Counted from the stretch's first letter, positions 23,691 through 37,943 are shown. The stretch: DNA of 64,000 nucleotides from Plectrocnemia conspersa (GCA_009617715.1 VTFK01000032.1:558001-622000); one strand, 5' to 3'. The notes: a model not told the origin generated them from the letters alone. Program-made: numbers and translations.

Positions 23691-24845
23691 CTTTGTTGAA
23701 TATGGTTTTATTGTTATGAACTAGGATTCAGAGGGTATTTCTAAAATATTTACAAGGAGGGAGACCGTATTTTTTGGGGTACATTACATTGTATTTTTGA
23801 TATAGATGTACTCAATTAAGCACTTTTGGATTTTTCTGAAGGGTGATCAACAATCAAAAGTCCTCTTATTGTTCTGTGACGTCGCGATTGCGTCCCTTAT
23901 TCTTTACCGTCGCAACTCAGTGCTTGAGAATGCTCTTTTAACGCAAGCCATTCAACGAGATATATAGATACAATAATGTTTTCAGCGATGGCTAAGAGGA
24001 ACTGTAACAATTTATGTGGCTAATCTATTTTATGTGTTCAACACTCATTTTTATATATTTTATATATCACTATTTTTTATTTCATTTATATTAATAATAA
24101 GTGTATTAAAAGTGTACATATGTATTTATGTGTGCTGTTTAAATATTATATAATAAGATTTGATAAAAAAAATCGCGATATGTGACAAAATAAAGCTAAT
24201 TTTTATATAAATAAAATATGTAATCCACTCGTTTAACAAGGTTACCACCCTTTTCTCATAAGTTGTCTGTTTACACGAAAATGCGCAGAATTCATCTTAA
24301 ATCCGCCTGCGTTTTTCCGACAATTCGCCACATGAAGAACCGTCTTTACGATTGAGTCAGATTCAGCCTTAATTTGGTCGTCAGGGATCTTCCTTATCCT
24401 TTTTATCCCCCGACGATTCTGGCTATAACAAGCCGCTCCAAATTGTATTACGCTCTTAGCAATGTTTCCTAAGAACTCCGGAAGATGTTATCATAGTATT
24501 ATACAATACACGTGGTTGTGACTATCACATGTTTCCGGTTAAATCCCTATATTTATAATCCTAATAAATTGCTTTAATTGCAGTAATTTTATCGTCGGTT
24601 TTAAATATCAATTTTGATTCTTTAACAGCTTTAATATTGAAGGTTCTGCTTTTGCCCTTGACGCTGTTATTCCGGTTTTAAGGGTATTTATTACAATGTT
24701 AAATGTAAGTTTTTATTACTAGCAAATATTTTTATTTATTAATATTTAATATGTATTATATATATATCACAATGGACAAGGAATTATAAAATCACTTCCA
24801 AGCCTTCCCAATTCGTGTGTATGTGTTGGGTTTGAGACAGCTGAT
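23691..24845. other. Non-coding interval, conserved-looking block at 24.24-24.50 kb
   Basis: Mostly AT-rich. About 24240-24500 has higher GC and few simple repeats (CGACAATTCGCCACATGAAG, TTTTTATCCCCCGACGATTC) but no clear exon. Its position just upstream of the GC-rich block at 24.85 kb suits a regulatory element. Confidence 0.4.
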
Positions 24846-25221
24846 TGTGCATAAGGTGCAGTTGCGACGTTCCAGGGGTGGCAGGCCAGCTGGGGGCTCC
24901 CGCCTGCCCCTTCTTTAGGCTGCGGCCGGGGTCGGGACTCTCAAGGCCGCATCCCCCCAGATGGGGGCCCTCACGCTCTTTCGCGGCGGCTCACCCGCCC
25001 CTGACTATCGATCGTCGTGAGCTATTTTCGGACACAGCCGCCCGCCCTCGCCCGACAAGGGCGCCGCCACACACTGCTTTATTTACTTCGCCCCGCTCTC
25101 TTTCTCTTTCTCTATCCCTCGCTCTCTTTTCATATCTACACACTCGCTCACCTGTCTGTGTTCACAACCGTTTGTTTTTATTGTGGCCGGATGGGTCGTT
25201 GTAGTTGTAAATATGAGGATG
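24846..25221 (+). CDS. GC-rich first-exon candidate (start at 25191)
   Basis: About 340 bases of very high local GC (for example GGCTGCGGCCGGGGTCGGGA) followed by a CT-rich stretch, as in many promoter-plus-leader regions. At 25191 a start codon opens ten codons, MGRCSCKYED, then one base, then a consensus donor GTGAGAT at 25222, so only 25191-25221 is proposed as coding and it ends in phase 1. Longer open frames across the block are explained by GC bias. The phase would let it join the exon at 63471. The start could equally lie in a non-coding leader. Confidence 0.35.
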
Positions 25222-27202
<1,981 letters not shown>

Positions 27203-27238
27203 CAAAAAGTGGATTAAGCATATATATATATATATATA

Positions 27239-27605
27239 AAAATATTATTCAGGATGTGTCAAAGTGTTGAAAATGTATAATATACGTATCATATTAATAT
27301 TTTTTATAAGGTACTTTGGTAAATTTAGTTAAAATCAACGAGAACTAAAATATCATTAATAAATCATATAACGACGTTTCTTGGAACTCAATTTTGCACT
27401 TTATTTTCCAACGTTTCTCAGAACCACTTCAAAAAAATATAAAAATCGTCGGCTTATTACGCGTTTCTAAAACGTTCAGAAAAATTAGAGGTATCTAGAG
27501 TTTTGAGCCACTTCAGACAGTTGATTTTAAAATGTACTAAAGCAGAATACAGCACAATTTATTTTTCTTAAATGGGAACCAGGTGTAAGCTTAGCTTAAT
27601 AGCCT
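27239..27605. other. AT-rich interval, no gene
   Basis: No coding exon, RNA gene or recognisable repeat. Confidence 0.35.
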
Positions 27606-27609
27606 TTAA

Positions 27610-27816
27610 CCCTTTGGACGCGTTAATCAAAAATAATATTTAATTGTTATTTTTTTTTAAATGCAAATTTTACGTGTTTAAATGTTCTGATTTTTAAATT
27701 TTTATTTATTTAAAATGATATTTTATGTTTATTCACAAAAAAAAGTTTTTTCTTAAAAAGCATTTTTTTTTACTGATTTTTGCGTAGAGATAAAAAAATC
27801 AATCGCGTTCAAAGGG
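27610..27816. mobile_element. piggyBac-type MITE, 207 bp
   Basis: Termini CCCTTTGGACGCG and (complement) CCCTTTGAACGCG match in 12 of 13 positions and are flanked on both sides by TTAA (27606-27609, 27817-27820). TTAA duplication with CCC-type ends is the hallmark of piggyBac. The interior is short, AT-rich and non-coding. Confidence 0.85.
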
Positions 27817-27820
27817 TTAA

Positions 27821-28495
27821 GCACGCTAATTCCGCAGCGGGTACTATTCGCCAAGCTTTCGTCCTTGGCCGGCGGTCCCATTGAAGACTACCTTAGATGG
27901 CTCGATGCCGATATTTCGAGTTTGTATATGTATGTATTTTATTAATTAGTATGCAATATACTAAGAGTAAATTATAAGAAAATTCTATAATAAAAAAAAC
28001 AGTGCTTGCTGATTTTTATTATTATGTGACTATTTTATTTTTAGTTAAAAATGTTGAAGTAAAATATTTTTAAAATAACGTAATTTACTGTTAATTTTTA
28101 ATAATTCAGTTAATTTAAGGTTTCTTAATATTTTTTTCAGTACAGAACCTAGTACTAGGCACTGTAGTATATTTATTTTTATTTTGAAACCATTCGATTT
28201 CCTAAGATATTTTCCATGACCTTAGGAAATCGAAAGGATAATGTTCATTGAAGACGAGGAATAATCCGAGGAAAATTTATATACAGTCTAAAACATTTTC
28301 CGACCCCATTTTTAATTGACATTCATAAATATTTTTCCACAGTGCCATTTTTTCCTTCACTTTTACGATTGGATTATGAATTATGAAATCCGGTTGAAAA
28401 GTTACGATTCGTAGCAAGCAATAGAGAAATGTTTACAGCCGATAAATTAGCAATAGCGGCAGATGAATCGAATCGAAATTATTTCGGATCGCATT
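27821..28495. other. Interval with one perfect hairpin
   Basis: No gene. TTCGATTTCCTAAG (28193-28206) and its exact complement (28221-28234) form a 14-bp stem with a 14-base loop. A 12-base palindrome CCTAGTACTAGG lies at about 28148-28159. Confidence 0.6.
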
Positions 28496-28499
28496 AATA

Positions 28500-28860
28500 T
28501 TTTTCGCCATTATGTCACCCTGTCACGCCATTTCGCCTCCCTCGCCCATCCCTTCCAGGTGTATTCGCGTATTAGGGTATTTCGTGTCGCGAAAATTCAC
28601 TGTCGCCGCCGCCACTACTAACTGTCTGCCGATTTTATTAATTGAGCGATTAGTGTTGTGATTAATCGTTGCGAATATACAATTAGCGAAGTTGGGGAAC
28701 GTTTTTTTTTCGTTCGCATTCGCTTTCGAAGCCTTTCCAAGCAATAAAACCCACCCTTTGCGAAAAAGTTTGAAAGGGGGTCGGTTCTATTTTGAGACGT
28801 TACTTCAGCGCTGAGCTGTAGCTGGAAATTTCGTTGTGTTTGTACCTCTATATAAAATGT
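28500..28860. promoter_or_regulatory. Conserved-looking block with homeodomain-type sites
   Basis: A stretch of balanced composition with clustered homeodomain core words (TTTTATTAATTG, GCGATTAG, GATTAATCG, CAATTAGCG) at 28635-28690. No frame recognised on either strand beyond composition-driven ones. Regulatory role is inference. Confidence 0.4.
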
Positions 28861-29110
28861 GAATGTGTTATGAAAGTTATATGTCGCTATCGGTTTCAAT
28901 GCAAATTCAACTTTAAAAATTCGTTTTAAGAATTCAACTTCTTGATTTCAATTTTCAATTCGAAATTTAACCTAACAACATTTTTAGACATTACTTGGAT
29001 TTATATTAGTTAACATTTGTAATGATTCATATTTTATATTGTATATTTTTTGATAGATTCACACAGTCGCATAATATATTTATTAAATTAATATAATATA
29101 TATACAAAAT

Positions 29111-29199
29111 TATATACATGAAAATTCCTTTTCTAATTTATAGGTTAAAATGTAAAATGTAAAATTATATACATGAAAATTCCTTTTCTAATTTATAGG
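29111..29199 (+). repeat. Tandem duplication, about 50-base period
   Basis: AAATTATATACATGAAAATT followed by CCTTTTCTAATTTATAGG is present twice, at about 29108 and 29161, essentially identical, which suggests a recent duplication. Confidence 0.85.
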
Positions 29200-29394
29200 T
29201 GCAAATTGAAAGTAGCATACTAAATTAGTCGTTTTATTTTATTTTATAATATTTTATTATGTTGTCTAGATTATTTTTACTGTATTTTTGTAAATAATGT
29301 ATTGAAAAGTATTTTAATTTAGGCTCTATTTTGCAGTAACAAAATGAGTAAATTTTTAGTTTTTTTTTCTTTTGACTTAGTACAAGAGGTTTTT

Positions 29395-31110
29395 TTAATC
29401 AGATTGCATATTTAATTTAAGGTTTACACAATTATTATTATAATAAAAATCATAGTGTCATCTTCATAGAATAGTTTTTTTTAGACCCTGCGGTTCCTCA
29501 GATGATACAGCCTTTGGAACAAATTTTTGTCTTATTAATTTACTATTGACGGTTGGAGAAATAGTTTTAGTGGCAGTTAATTCTTTCTTTTATATTTTAA
29601 AATCAAATTACATATTGAATTATAGTTCTCTAAAATCAATATTATAATAAAAATCGTAGTTCAATATAATTTAATTTATTTAAAATTTTTAATATTTACT
29701 ATGTCGTTTATATAAATAATAAATACAAGAGGTCGTAAAATATAACATTGCAGTACACCAGATGCTTTAGTCTATGAACAAATTTTAATTTGATTAATTT
29801 ATACACTCTGGTGACAATCGTAGAAACAGCTTTTTTTGGTTCAATTAGCAGTTAATTTATGTAGTCATTTATTTTCATCACGATAAAGTGAAAGGGTCTT
29901 CAAATCAGATTGCATATTCAATTCATATTTTTTACAATTAGTGTTGTATTCAGAGAACAGAATTTTTTCACGTATTTTAATATTATATGCCATTTATTTA
30001 GCTATAAAAAAGGTCTAAAAAAATCTCAGCGGTTCCACAGATGTATATTCTATGAAGAACTTCTAATTTTACTAATTTCTACACTGTTGATGGTTAAAAA
30101 AATAGATTTTTTAATTTACGTGGCAGTTTATTTATTTATAATATTATTTTATTTTAAATAAAATTGCATATTTGGTTATAGGTCTATAAAATTAATATGA
30201 TAATAAAAAGCATTATGACGTTTTCATATACAGCTGTGGCCAATTGAAAGTTGACATGACGGTTCTTAATGCATTTTTCACATGTTTTTGAATCCATGAT
30301 AGATAATTATAGTCATTAACATTTTTTTTCGGTAGGAATGTTTAATGGCATTAATTCTGGGAAAGGTACATTGTTTTTGTCGTCCCAGCAAGAGCATAAT
30401 GGCGAGCGTCTAACTCAACACGTGCGCGCGACTCTTTTTTTGTTCTATTTATAGAAAGCAATATCGAGGACATTTAAAAATTCAAAGCTTGTAAATAAAA
30501 AGCTTTTACAACATCTTAACAAAAACTTTTAATAAATTCTTGTATTCTGCATGGCATCGTTATATACAGATTTTCAATTATTTTAAGATCGATCTCCTCT
30601 TTCTACACTTCCAAGATATGTTTTTTCAGCACGGCTACATTTTTTGATCGTTTTTTTCTTAATTGTTTAATGATTGCCCATAAATCTTACGCTTTTTCTA
30701 GACGCACAGTCGCTTACCATCTGCTCCAAACAGATTAAATTTGGACTCATCGGAGAAAGCCAGTCTTCTCCAATCTTCGACGATCCAATGGCGATGAGCT
30801 TTTGTCCATTTAAATGATTTTTTTTTATTTTCTCAGTAAATAGTGTTTTTTTTGCTGGGGTTCGCGCTTTAAATCCAGCTTTAACCAAACGTCTATTCAC
30901 TATCTGTTTCGAAATATTCAAGTTTTAAATAGATTGCAATTCTGTTTGTATTTCAGCAGCATTTTTGAAGTAGTCTTATATTTTTAAGTGTACAAATTTT
31001 CAAGGTCTATCTTATTAACGTTATAATCAAAATCACACTGTCGCCTTCATACAACTGAAATTCTTGACATAGATTTTTATTTAATATATGCTGTTTATGT
31101 AGATTCCAAT
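29395..31110 (+). repeat. Second degenerate tandem array, period about 265 bases
   Basis: Recurring words: CAGATTGCATATTTAATT near 29400, 29605, 29906 and 30163; CTATGAACAAATTTTAATTT-like near 29510, 29770 and 30048; ATAATAAAAATCATAGTGTC-like at the unit ends. A further unit end occurs at 30990-31055, to the right of the Tc1-like insertion. Units are AT-rich and non-coding, and unrelated in sequence to the 22-23.7 kb array. Confidence 0.6.
30231..30975 (-). mobile_element. Tc1-like transposon remnant inside the tandem array
   Basis: The right-hand (3-prime) terminus reads TA then CAGCTGTGGCCAATTG at 30231, typical of Tc1-like inverted repeats at a TA target. On the minus strand the transposase is recognisable. 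The HTH part is NISKQIVNRRLVKAGFKA with RTPAKK and LFTEK (30921 downwards), followed by frameshifted DW...SDESKFNLFG-type coding near 30770-30700. A C-terminal MPCRIQEFIK block lies near 30545. Stops and frameshifts are present, most of the DDE core between 30700 and 30560 is gone, and the other terminus is not visible. Not functional. Confidence 0.75.
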
Positions 31111-33715
31111 CTATTAAATTAACTTTGAGTGAATAAGTGGTGTATTTTTAATTACGATATTTGTTTCGATAACTAAAAAAAAATCAAGTTATAAGTTACG
31201 TACAAAACAACACGTACACCATTTTCTTCTAACCTTTTATTTTCCATGAAAACTATGTTTAGAAATATGGATCATCAATTTTTGATCCACGAAAAAATAT
31301 TGTTTTTTACCTTTATGTTGTTTGATAATATTGTGTAATGGTCTATTTTTAAAAATACGTTTAATTTTCTTAAGTGCGTTTAAATTTAGATTATAATTGA
31401 TTGCTATATCAGTTATTTATGAAATTAGCTCTCATACAAAAATGCGTTTTTTTAAGTATGAAATATCTATTTTTAAAATAGACGTTGATCAAAAATAAAT
31501 CTCAACATTGAAAATAATATAATGAGTATAAGTACTGTACTGTACTAAATATTTTTAAATGATTATTAAGTAATTCCTCACAAACTTATATAATCAATAA
31601 CATCTAAATTTGTATGTATTGTAAACATATTTTAATTAACTTTTATAAAATACCATTTATTTTAACAAGCATTGTTATTTAAAACAATATTTTACATAAT
31701 ATTTGACACACTGAAACAGTTTAATAATGGCTATCAATTCTGGAAAACTTTATTAATATTTTTTAATTAACGCTTTGTAATTATTTATAGCTATATATTT
31801 CCAAGAATTAAACTTAGTTAAGAAGCTAACATTTTATTTTTGTATTATTGAGAATTAATAATAGCAACCCATAAAGTTCATAATCAAAATGTGATTACAT
31901 TACATAAACGAAGGCGACTGAAAAAACCTATTTGAAACACAATAATTGTGTTAGGTAACGCTGGCAAAAATCTCTTTGTGTAAATATAATAATATAATGT
32001 ATTATTGCATGAAAAAGTTTAATTGACTTTCACCCTCAAGCGAAGTGAAGTGTTTCATAATAATTTCGTTCTGTTGTAATGTAATAATAAACGCGATTTA
32101 TAAGGAAAGTTGCTATTTTAAAAGAAGAACAAGAAGTAACCCTTTGATGTTGTATTTTCGTATTTTAAATGGAAAATATAGAGGATGAAGTTGTACTGCG
32201 TTGTTTCTCTGTGCGTATCGACAATTTTTCATTGCCAACTGCGCAAATATGTGTTTGTCATTGTATTGTTTAAAATTAAGGCATTCTATTTGGCGAAACT
32301 ATAATTTATTTAATGCTGTGGGTATTAGTAAAGTTTTTATTAAAAACTAAAATTTAGAATAAGAATAAATCTAAAATTCGCTGGCTCTCCAAAAAAAGTT
32401 TTCTTTTTATAGTTTATATTGCATAGATAATAATATCAATATTAAAAACCCTAGATAGATATGTTATTTTTATAGCGGATATAAAAATGTATGTAAATCT
32501 ATACGTTATTGCATTGGAATCTTTATTTAATGAATAGGAAATGTTCTTTATAATTTAGTCAGTGTTGCATGGGAGTGACACAGTATAAATACATAATAAA
32601 AGTCATTATAAATTCAACCATAATTTTCTTTATTGTGAACAAACTTCAATTCTCGCATACATCAATTTATCATATTTTTAAACATTGTTGTCTTGCTAAT
32701 AATACTTTAAACGTTCAAAAACATACATAATAAATGTAACTACGATACAGGACATATTTAGTAAATGACGTAGTGATAATTACATGAATTATTTTTTAGG
32801 ACAATTTTCTTTTGATGTATTATATCACTTATATCAAATTACATCGTTATAATTGAAACAATAAATTGCTTCCATAATGTCTTTAAATGTTAGATTGAAT
32901 TTTATAGCAGCCTCCCGTCGGAATCATTGATCATGGTCAATGCGACCAATGAATGTGTTATTTTAAAATATCTTGTAGAATCTTTTGCTGCATTTTTATA
33001 TTTTTTTTTGTATAACATCAATGATCCTCAGCATACAATGTGCTTTTCAATGTCACTGAGGGGGAAAAATTACAGTGTCGTGCGTTCGCTGTCATTCGCA
33101 CTTAAATATAGATACGCCACTCAGTCGGAAAAACCGATTACTAGTCGTTTGCTCTATGCCGTCATCGCTCATTTAAGGACGCCACTGGATATTGTCAGTT
33201 AAATTGTCATAGTGATGGTGGCGCAATCGTATATTTGTACTACTTTTTATGAATTGGCGAATGCATTAGTGCAACTAAAAGCTATGTGTCACTCTCGAGA
33301 GCTTAAAAGCTCTCAAAGAATTTAATTAGGACATGTATTTATACACACATTTAAAAGTTTTATTTATTTATATAAATATTATTAGACATAGCTCACTCTA
33401 AATTTATTGTTTCTAGTTAAAAAATGTAGACGAAGTTTTTCTTTATTATCACTGAAGGTCGTAATTAATCTAACATATATTTGTCTGTTTAATATTTGTT
33501 TTCGTCGGTCCATCTAATAAAAAATATTATTCTTTCTATTTATCTAAGCACAAACAGTCGCTCTAAAAGATATATTTCTCTTTTGACAATACGTCAACAA
33601 GATCGATAGTATTCTGCGATACCTACTTTTAATAAATTTTTCTAAATTATTTTTATAACATATGTATTAAGAATGAATGTATGTAATTTATAACATAAAT
33701 ACACATATATAGTGT
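31111..33715. other. AT-rich interval, no gene
   Basis: About 2.6 kb of AT-rich DNA. A slightly richer part at 32910-33230 contains an open frame of 91 codons without any recognised domain, and GATGGTGGCGCAATCG at the edge of what may be an old transposon end. No exon is supported. Confidence 0.4.
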
Positions 33716-33721
33716 ATATAG

Positions 33722-33920
33722 AAAGACGCAATAGCGTAGTTCGTAACGTCTGAGACTAGTAACTCGGAGGTTGCGGGTTCGAGCCCCGGCAGCGGCTCTC
33801 AAATTTTTATTTATAAAAATGCGCTATTATGGCTGCAGTGAAATCTATTGATTATTAATTGTGTAGCACATAATAATTTATAATTAATAATATAGATGTC
33901 ACCGATTCCCTGTGTGTGGT
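33722..33920 (+). mobile_element. tRNA-headed SINE, copy 1
   Basis: An A-box-like TAGCGTAGTTCG and a B-box GGTTCGAGCCC (about 33777-33787) sit at tRNA spacing. After the head comes CAAATTTTTATTTATAAAAA and a body ending TAATTAATAATATAGATGTC. The second copy at 46217-46432 has the same head and body. The head does not fold into a sound acceptor stem, so it is a SINE promoter and not a working tRNA gene. Transcription would be by RNA polymerase III. Confidence 0.75.
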
Positions 33921-34110
33921 GGCTATACGGTCTTGCGCAGGCGATACGCGTGCGCCATGAATTGGTCGCGCATGCGCACTAGAACTTCAGCCGTTACAGT
34001 CGCCCGCTATCAACCGTTTTGAATTTGTATATTTCTCCGGCCTTTCGGTCTTCATGTCTCGCAGTGGGAGCTGCCGGCTTCCCATGCCAATAGCCGGGCA
34101 GGTGTGAAAT
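33921..34110. other. GC-richer block after the SINE
   Basis: Contains CGCATGCGCACTAGAAC and CGGGCAGGTGTGAAATC words. Possibly part of an older repeat; no open frame recognised. Confidence 0.3.
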
Positions 34111-34380
34111 CTCTCATACACTTTAAATTTAAGGAATAAGAAAAGAATTTTCCAGAACCGCTTTTTATATCACTTCAACGCTCTTATGGAACTTTTTTAA
34201 TTTTAAGAGATTGAAAAGTGAACTTATTTTTATATATTCGTCACCAGAATTCTAGGCCCTCCTTGAAGATTTTTCCGCCCAATTATTTTATAATTGCCAA
34301 TATACTATAGACAATTTTTCACTCCAAAAAATGTTTATAGTGTATCTAAATCTAATATGGGGATATATAATTTTATATGT

Positions 34381-34444
34381 GGCCCGCGGAGATATGATGT
34401 ATTTCCAAAATGGTCCGCAAGATAATTTGGGTTGGCTACCCCTG
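34381..34444 (-). mobile_element. hAT (Charlie-type) terminal fragment
   Basis: On the minus strand the end reads CAGGGGTAGCCAACCCAA and, further in, CGCGGGCCACAT. This is the standard hAT terminal pattern (CAGGGGT..CCAACCT...GCGGGCCACA). Only this end is recognised. Confidence 0.6.
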
Positions 34445-34601
34445 TAATATATAAAGCGGTTATTGATGACTTTTCTAAGGAGCGTCGAATAAAATTAATT
34501 TTCAAAAAATAAATACATAATATGTTTATTAGACAAAGAAAATAAATTTAAAAATATAGTTTTTGTTTCCCCCTCCCTGATCGTATGCCTTGTTTCAAAA
34601 A

Positions 34602-34617
34602 TCACCCCCCGCCACTG
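34602..34617 (-). mobile_element. Possible second hAT terminus
   Basis: TCACCCCCCGCCACTG is the complement of CAGTGGCGGGGGGTGA, a common hAT terminus. No partner end is found, so this is a solo fragment at best. Confidence 0.35.
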
Positions 34618-35460
34618 GTATGTGTGTATTGTATGCCAAGACTTTGCTAATGGTTAAAGCTTCTTTTAATTAAAATAAAAACAAAAATAAATTAATCTGA
34701 ATTTTTTTTTATTTATTATTTAAGGTATTTAAAGCATTATTTTATAATATTACCACATCTCAAAAACAATGCTTTTTGAATTTTTCTTTAAAATGTGGCG
34801 AAACAAAGGTTGAAGTAAGTAAACTCAGTAATCTAAATCTACTAACATACTGACTGATAAATTTAATCTAAACGGATGATAATCTAAACGAAAACATCTA
34901 TATATTGTGATTATATTTTGCTTTTATAAATGCAGAAATATTATTCTTATGCTATATGCTGATATGTCTCTGTTGCGACTTCTTACTGTTTATTCTTTGA
35001 AGCGTTTGCCTCAGTTTGCCTCTTTCACATTTTCGTGGTTAAGTGTCACATCGTTCCTATTGCTGGTTTACAATGGACGCACCCACAAAATACGCTTTAA
35101 AAGTAAAACCGTCAGATAGCCAATTTCGGCAATCGTTAAAATAACATTAGTCCTTTATCTCAGGATAAAACGCATCCTTTCCAAACAAAGAGTAGTTTTT
35201 TGTACGTATGTGGGTTTACAGGGGCCAATGTTCTTATAGAACATTTATGTATATAGAAAAAATATTCACAATTAATTACGCAATTGTTTAGTTCTGAAGG
35301 TCTTACTTTAGAGACGAGTTATTATTTTTTTTCCGTTTGTTCAAATTGGTCTTTAGAATAACCTCACAGTTAATTATGGTTGCAATCTTCAACAAATTGT
35401 TTAAAAAATATTTTTTGTATAAAAAATAATAATTCGGTTTACTATGTTATTTTTTTAATT
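34618..35460. other. AT-rich interval, no gene
   Basis: No recognisable gene or repeat; short open frames are composition-driven. Confidence 0.35.
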
Positions 35461-35463
35461 CTA

Positions 35464-35715
35464 TTAGATTCAAAATGTTCCGATAGCTCTCTTTCCTAAA
35501 CTTCTACATTTTGATTTCTTTCCGCCTAAAAAATGCTGCATCGATCGAAATAAATAGTAGTGGAGAGGAGCAAGGTCTGGAAAATATAGTGGATGAGATA
35601 AAACCTTCACGCCAAATTCCTTGATTTTATCGAATCAATTTCGCCACATTGGGAAGCGCATTGTCGTGTTGTAGAAATATTCGATTTTTGTTGATAAGTG
35701 CAGGCTTTTTTCCTT
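35464..35715 (-). pseudogene. Mariner transposase C-terminal remnant
   Basis: On the minus strand, in more than one frame, one reads LQHDNALPNVAKLIR, then VLSHPLYFPDLAPLHYYLF, then RSMQHFLGGKK. These match the mariner HDNARPHVAK, HPPYSPDLAPSDYHLF and LqHFL.GKK blocks of the DD34D catalytic domain. The D of the SDYHLF block is replaced by H, and stops and frameshifts separate the blocks. The N-terminal half and both inverted repeats are not seen. It is an old, inactive copy. Confidence 0.8.
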
Positions 35716-37540
35716 GTATATAGTGTAAATGATCTAGCTAATTAAAATTCGTAAAGCACAATCTAAATGTTTTTAGTGGTAGTTGCTGATTTTTTTTTAA
35801 ATTCATGTATAACATGTAATTTTGTATGAATTGTTTACTTTTTTTAATATCGGAATGTGGAGGAACATTGTAGATATAAAAAAATGTACTCAGGTATCAT
35901 CTTAAATGTAAAAAATATATATAGTTAAATTTTAAAATGATACAATATTAATGGTATTGTTATGTTTATATTATATTGTAGTATTAATACGCGTGTGTAT
36001 TATAATTAAATAAATACACAAGCTACCATTTGAGAAGGGTTCGTTCAAGTAAATATAAATATTTAAGCTATTTTTAATTAATCCGGCGTATTATCGATTT
36101 TAAACTTACTACTCACAAATAGGTATATGAGTTTTCCGACGATTTTCACACAAAAGACCGAAAGTTTGACGGGAGGTCAACGTATACCAGTATCTACTGT
36201 GTTTAATTACTCGACGAATATCAAGGTTAGTTAAATAATTGATAGCCACACGTGTTTTCGATCGTCGTACACGTGTTGATATTGTGTATAATACAGTTTT
36301 ATGTGCATTATTGATAAGTTGTTCCTTGTGGTTTTGTTTCATTGGCAGTTGATGAAAATTTTAGGAACCTCTCTATTCACAATTATTAATTTGAGTTGAA
36401 TTTCGGTTAAAACTCATTTTCGAAGAAGATTCTTTGACCTTTATTATTTAACATTTTCAGTATACGAGTATACAGCTTAACACGCTGTCTAATAAAATAA
36501 TCGCATAATATTTTAGTCATAGCATCAACTATATTAATTGTGTACACGTGTAGAGAATTACTTGGTATAGTATCCGACAAAAAAATCTGTCCAATAAAAG
36601 AGAATATATATATATATATATATAAAAAAAAATTAATAATTTTTTTAAAGTTTTAATAATTTTTAAGTAAAGAAAAATATGCAATATTTTATTTAATTAG
36701 AATTGAGCCCCTAATTTATAGTTTAAAACTCAAAAATTAAATAAGTATTTTATATAAACAATGAATTGTTTCAAATACGTAAATTAAATGCCAATTGCAG
36801 CAATTGCCAAAAATGAAAAACTATCAGCTAAATTTTTTGTCTAGGTTAATTTCCTATGTTTTATTATTTATATAATCTTACCATGTCATTGAGCTCTATC
36901 AAGGATAATTTAAGTCTATGTACAATAGAAAGCATGTCTAATTTAAGCTTGAGGCATTTACTATGTAGTAATAACCATAGCAACTGCTAAATTACGCTGA
37001 AATTTATCGTTACAAAATTCGAAGGTCTCTTGTTTTGTTGTTTAATAAATAATCGACATATCTGGTTTATAATTCTCGGTAATCCCAGTTGGGTCAAGGA
37101 TAATTCCCGATAACGTCAGGGGAAATATATCTCGGGTTGCTTTTTTTTTTAATTAAGGCGATATTAGGGTCATAACCAAAGACATCAGGTTAAAATTACC
37201 ATCGTATTATTGGTCAAATTTTAACACAGTTAACTTTAACATCTTAGGATAATATGTGTAAAAAAATGGAAACTATTATAGCTATCTCAAATTATTATAT
37301 TTTTAAATCATATTACTGCAAATCCATAATTTCGGTTAAAATGTTAAATAAATAAATTATTATTTATAGTGTCCAAAAATTATTTTTTAATTCAAGTCGG
37401 GTAAGAAAACAAGTATTTATAATACATTAAAAAATATTGCTATTAATATAAAATATGGAATTTTTAAACTTTTAATGAACTGATTTCGGTATTGTTTTGC
37501 TTTCTAAGACCTTTCGTTTCATTATATAATATGTCATGGT
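35716..37540. other. AT-rich interval, no gene
   Basis: No supported gene. A TA run (36606-36622) is present. A block at 36095-36360 is slightly richer in GC. Nothing else recognised. Confidence 0.4.
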
Positions 37541-37547
37541 AACGTCA

Positions 37548-37665
37548 CAAATGAGCGCGGACAAATGGGCGTGCGTCAAAAGAGCGCTGCGTCATAAGAG
37601 CGTAACAAAATAACGTGCGTCAAATGCGCAGACAGCAGACAAAAGAGAGCACGTCATAAGAGCGC
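37548..37665 (+). repeat. Short degenerate repeats of GCGTCAnAAGAGCG
   Basis: Words GCGTCAAAAGAGCGC, GCGTCATAAGAGCG, GTGCGTCAAATGCGC and ACGTCATAAGAGCGC recur within 120 bases, plus CACAAATGAGCGCGG at the start. This lies 0.3 kb beyond the MULE-like remnant and may be its subterminal repeat region. Confidence 0.6.
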
Positions 37666-37943
37666 AAAAATACTTTGAGTAAAACAAGAAATGAATATTT
37701 TAGGATTAGGTATACAAAATATATTTAAATTGTGAGAAATTTCAAAAAATAAATATTCACGAGATAGAGGCGGTAAAATTAGTATTTTATATGCCAGAGC
37801 GTAATGACGATTAAAATGATTAGTCAATAAAAACATTATTATTTATTAATTATTACGTACATACTCGAGTATGGCTCCCCATCCCCATACGTACGATATA
37901 CATATATTTTTACTAAAATGAAACGCTGATTTTGAATTTATCA

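Noticed and set aside
24846..25204. A 119-codon protein from the GC-rich block
   Set aside because: Two frames are open at once with Arg/Pro/Ser bias and a CT-rich Leu-Ser run; only the short start plus donor at 25191-25221 is worth keeping.
32927..33202. A 91-codon plus-strand frame
   Set aside because: No recognised domain and composition-driven; no splice evidence.
33722..33800. A tRNA gene
   Set aside because: A and B boxes are present, but the acceptor ends do not pair, the anticodon loop is irregular, and a second diverged copy with the same AT-rich body shows it to be a SINE head.
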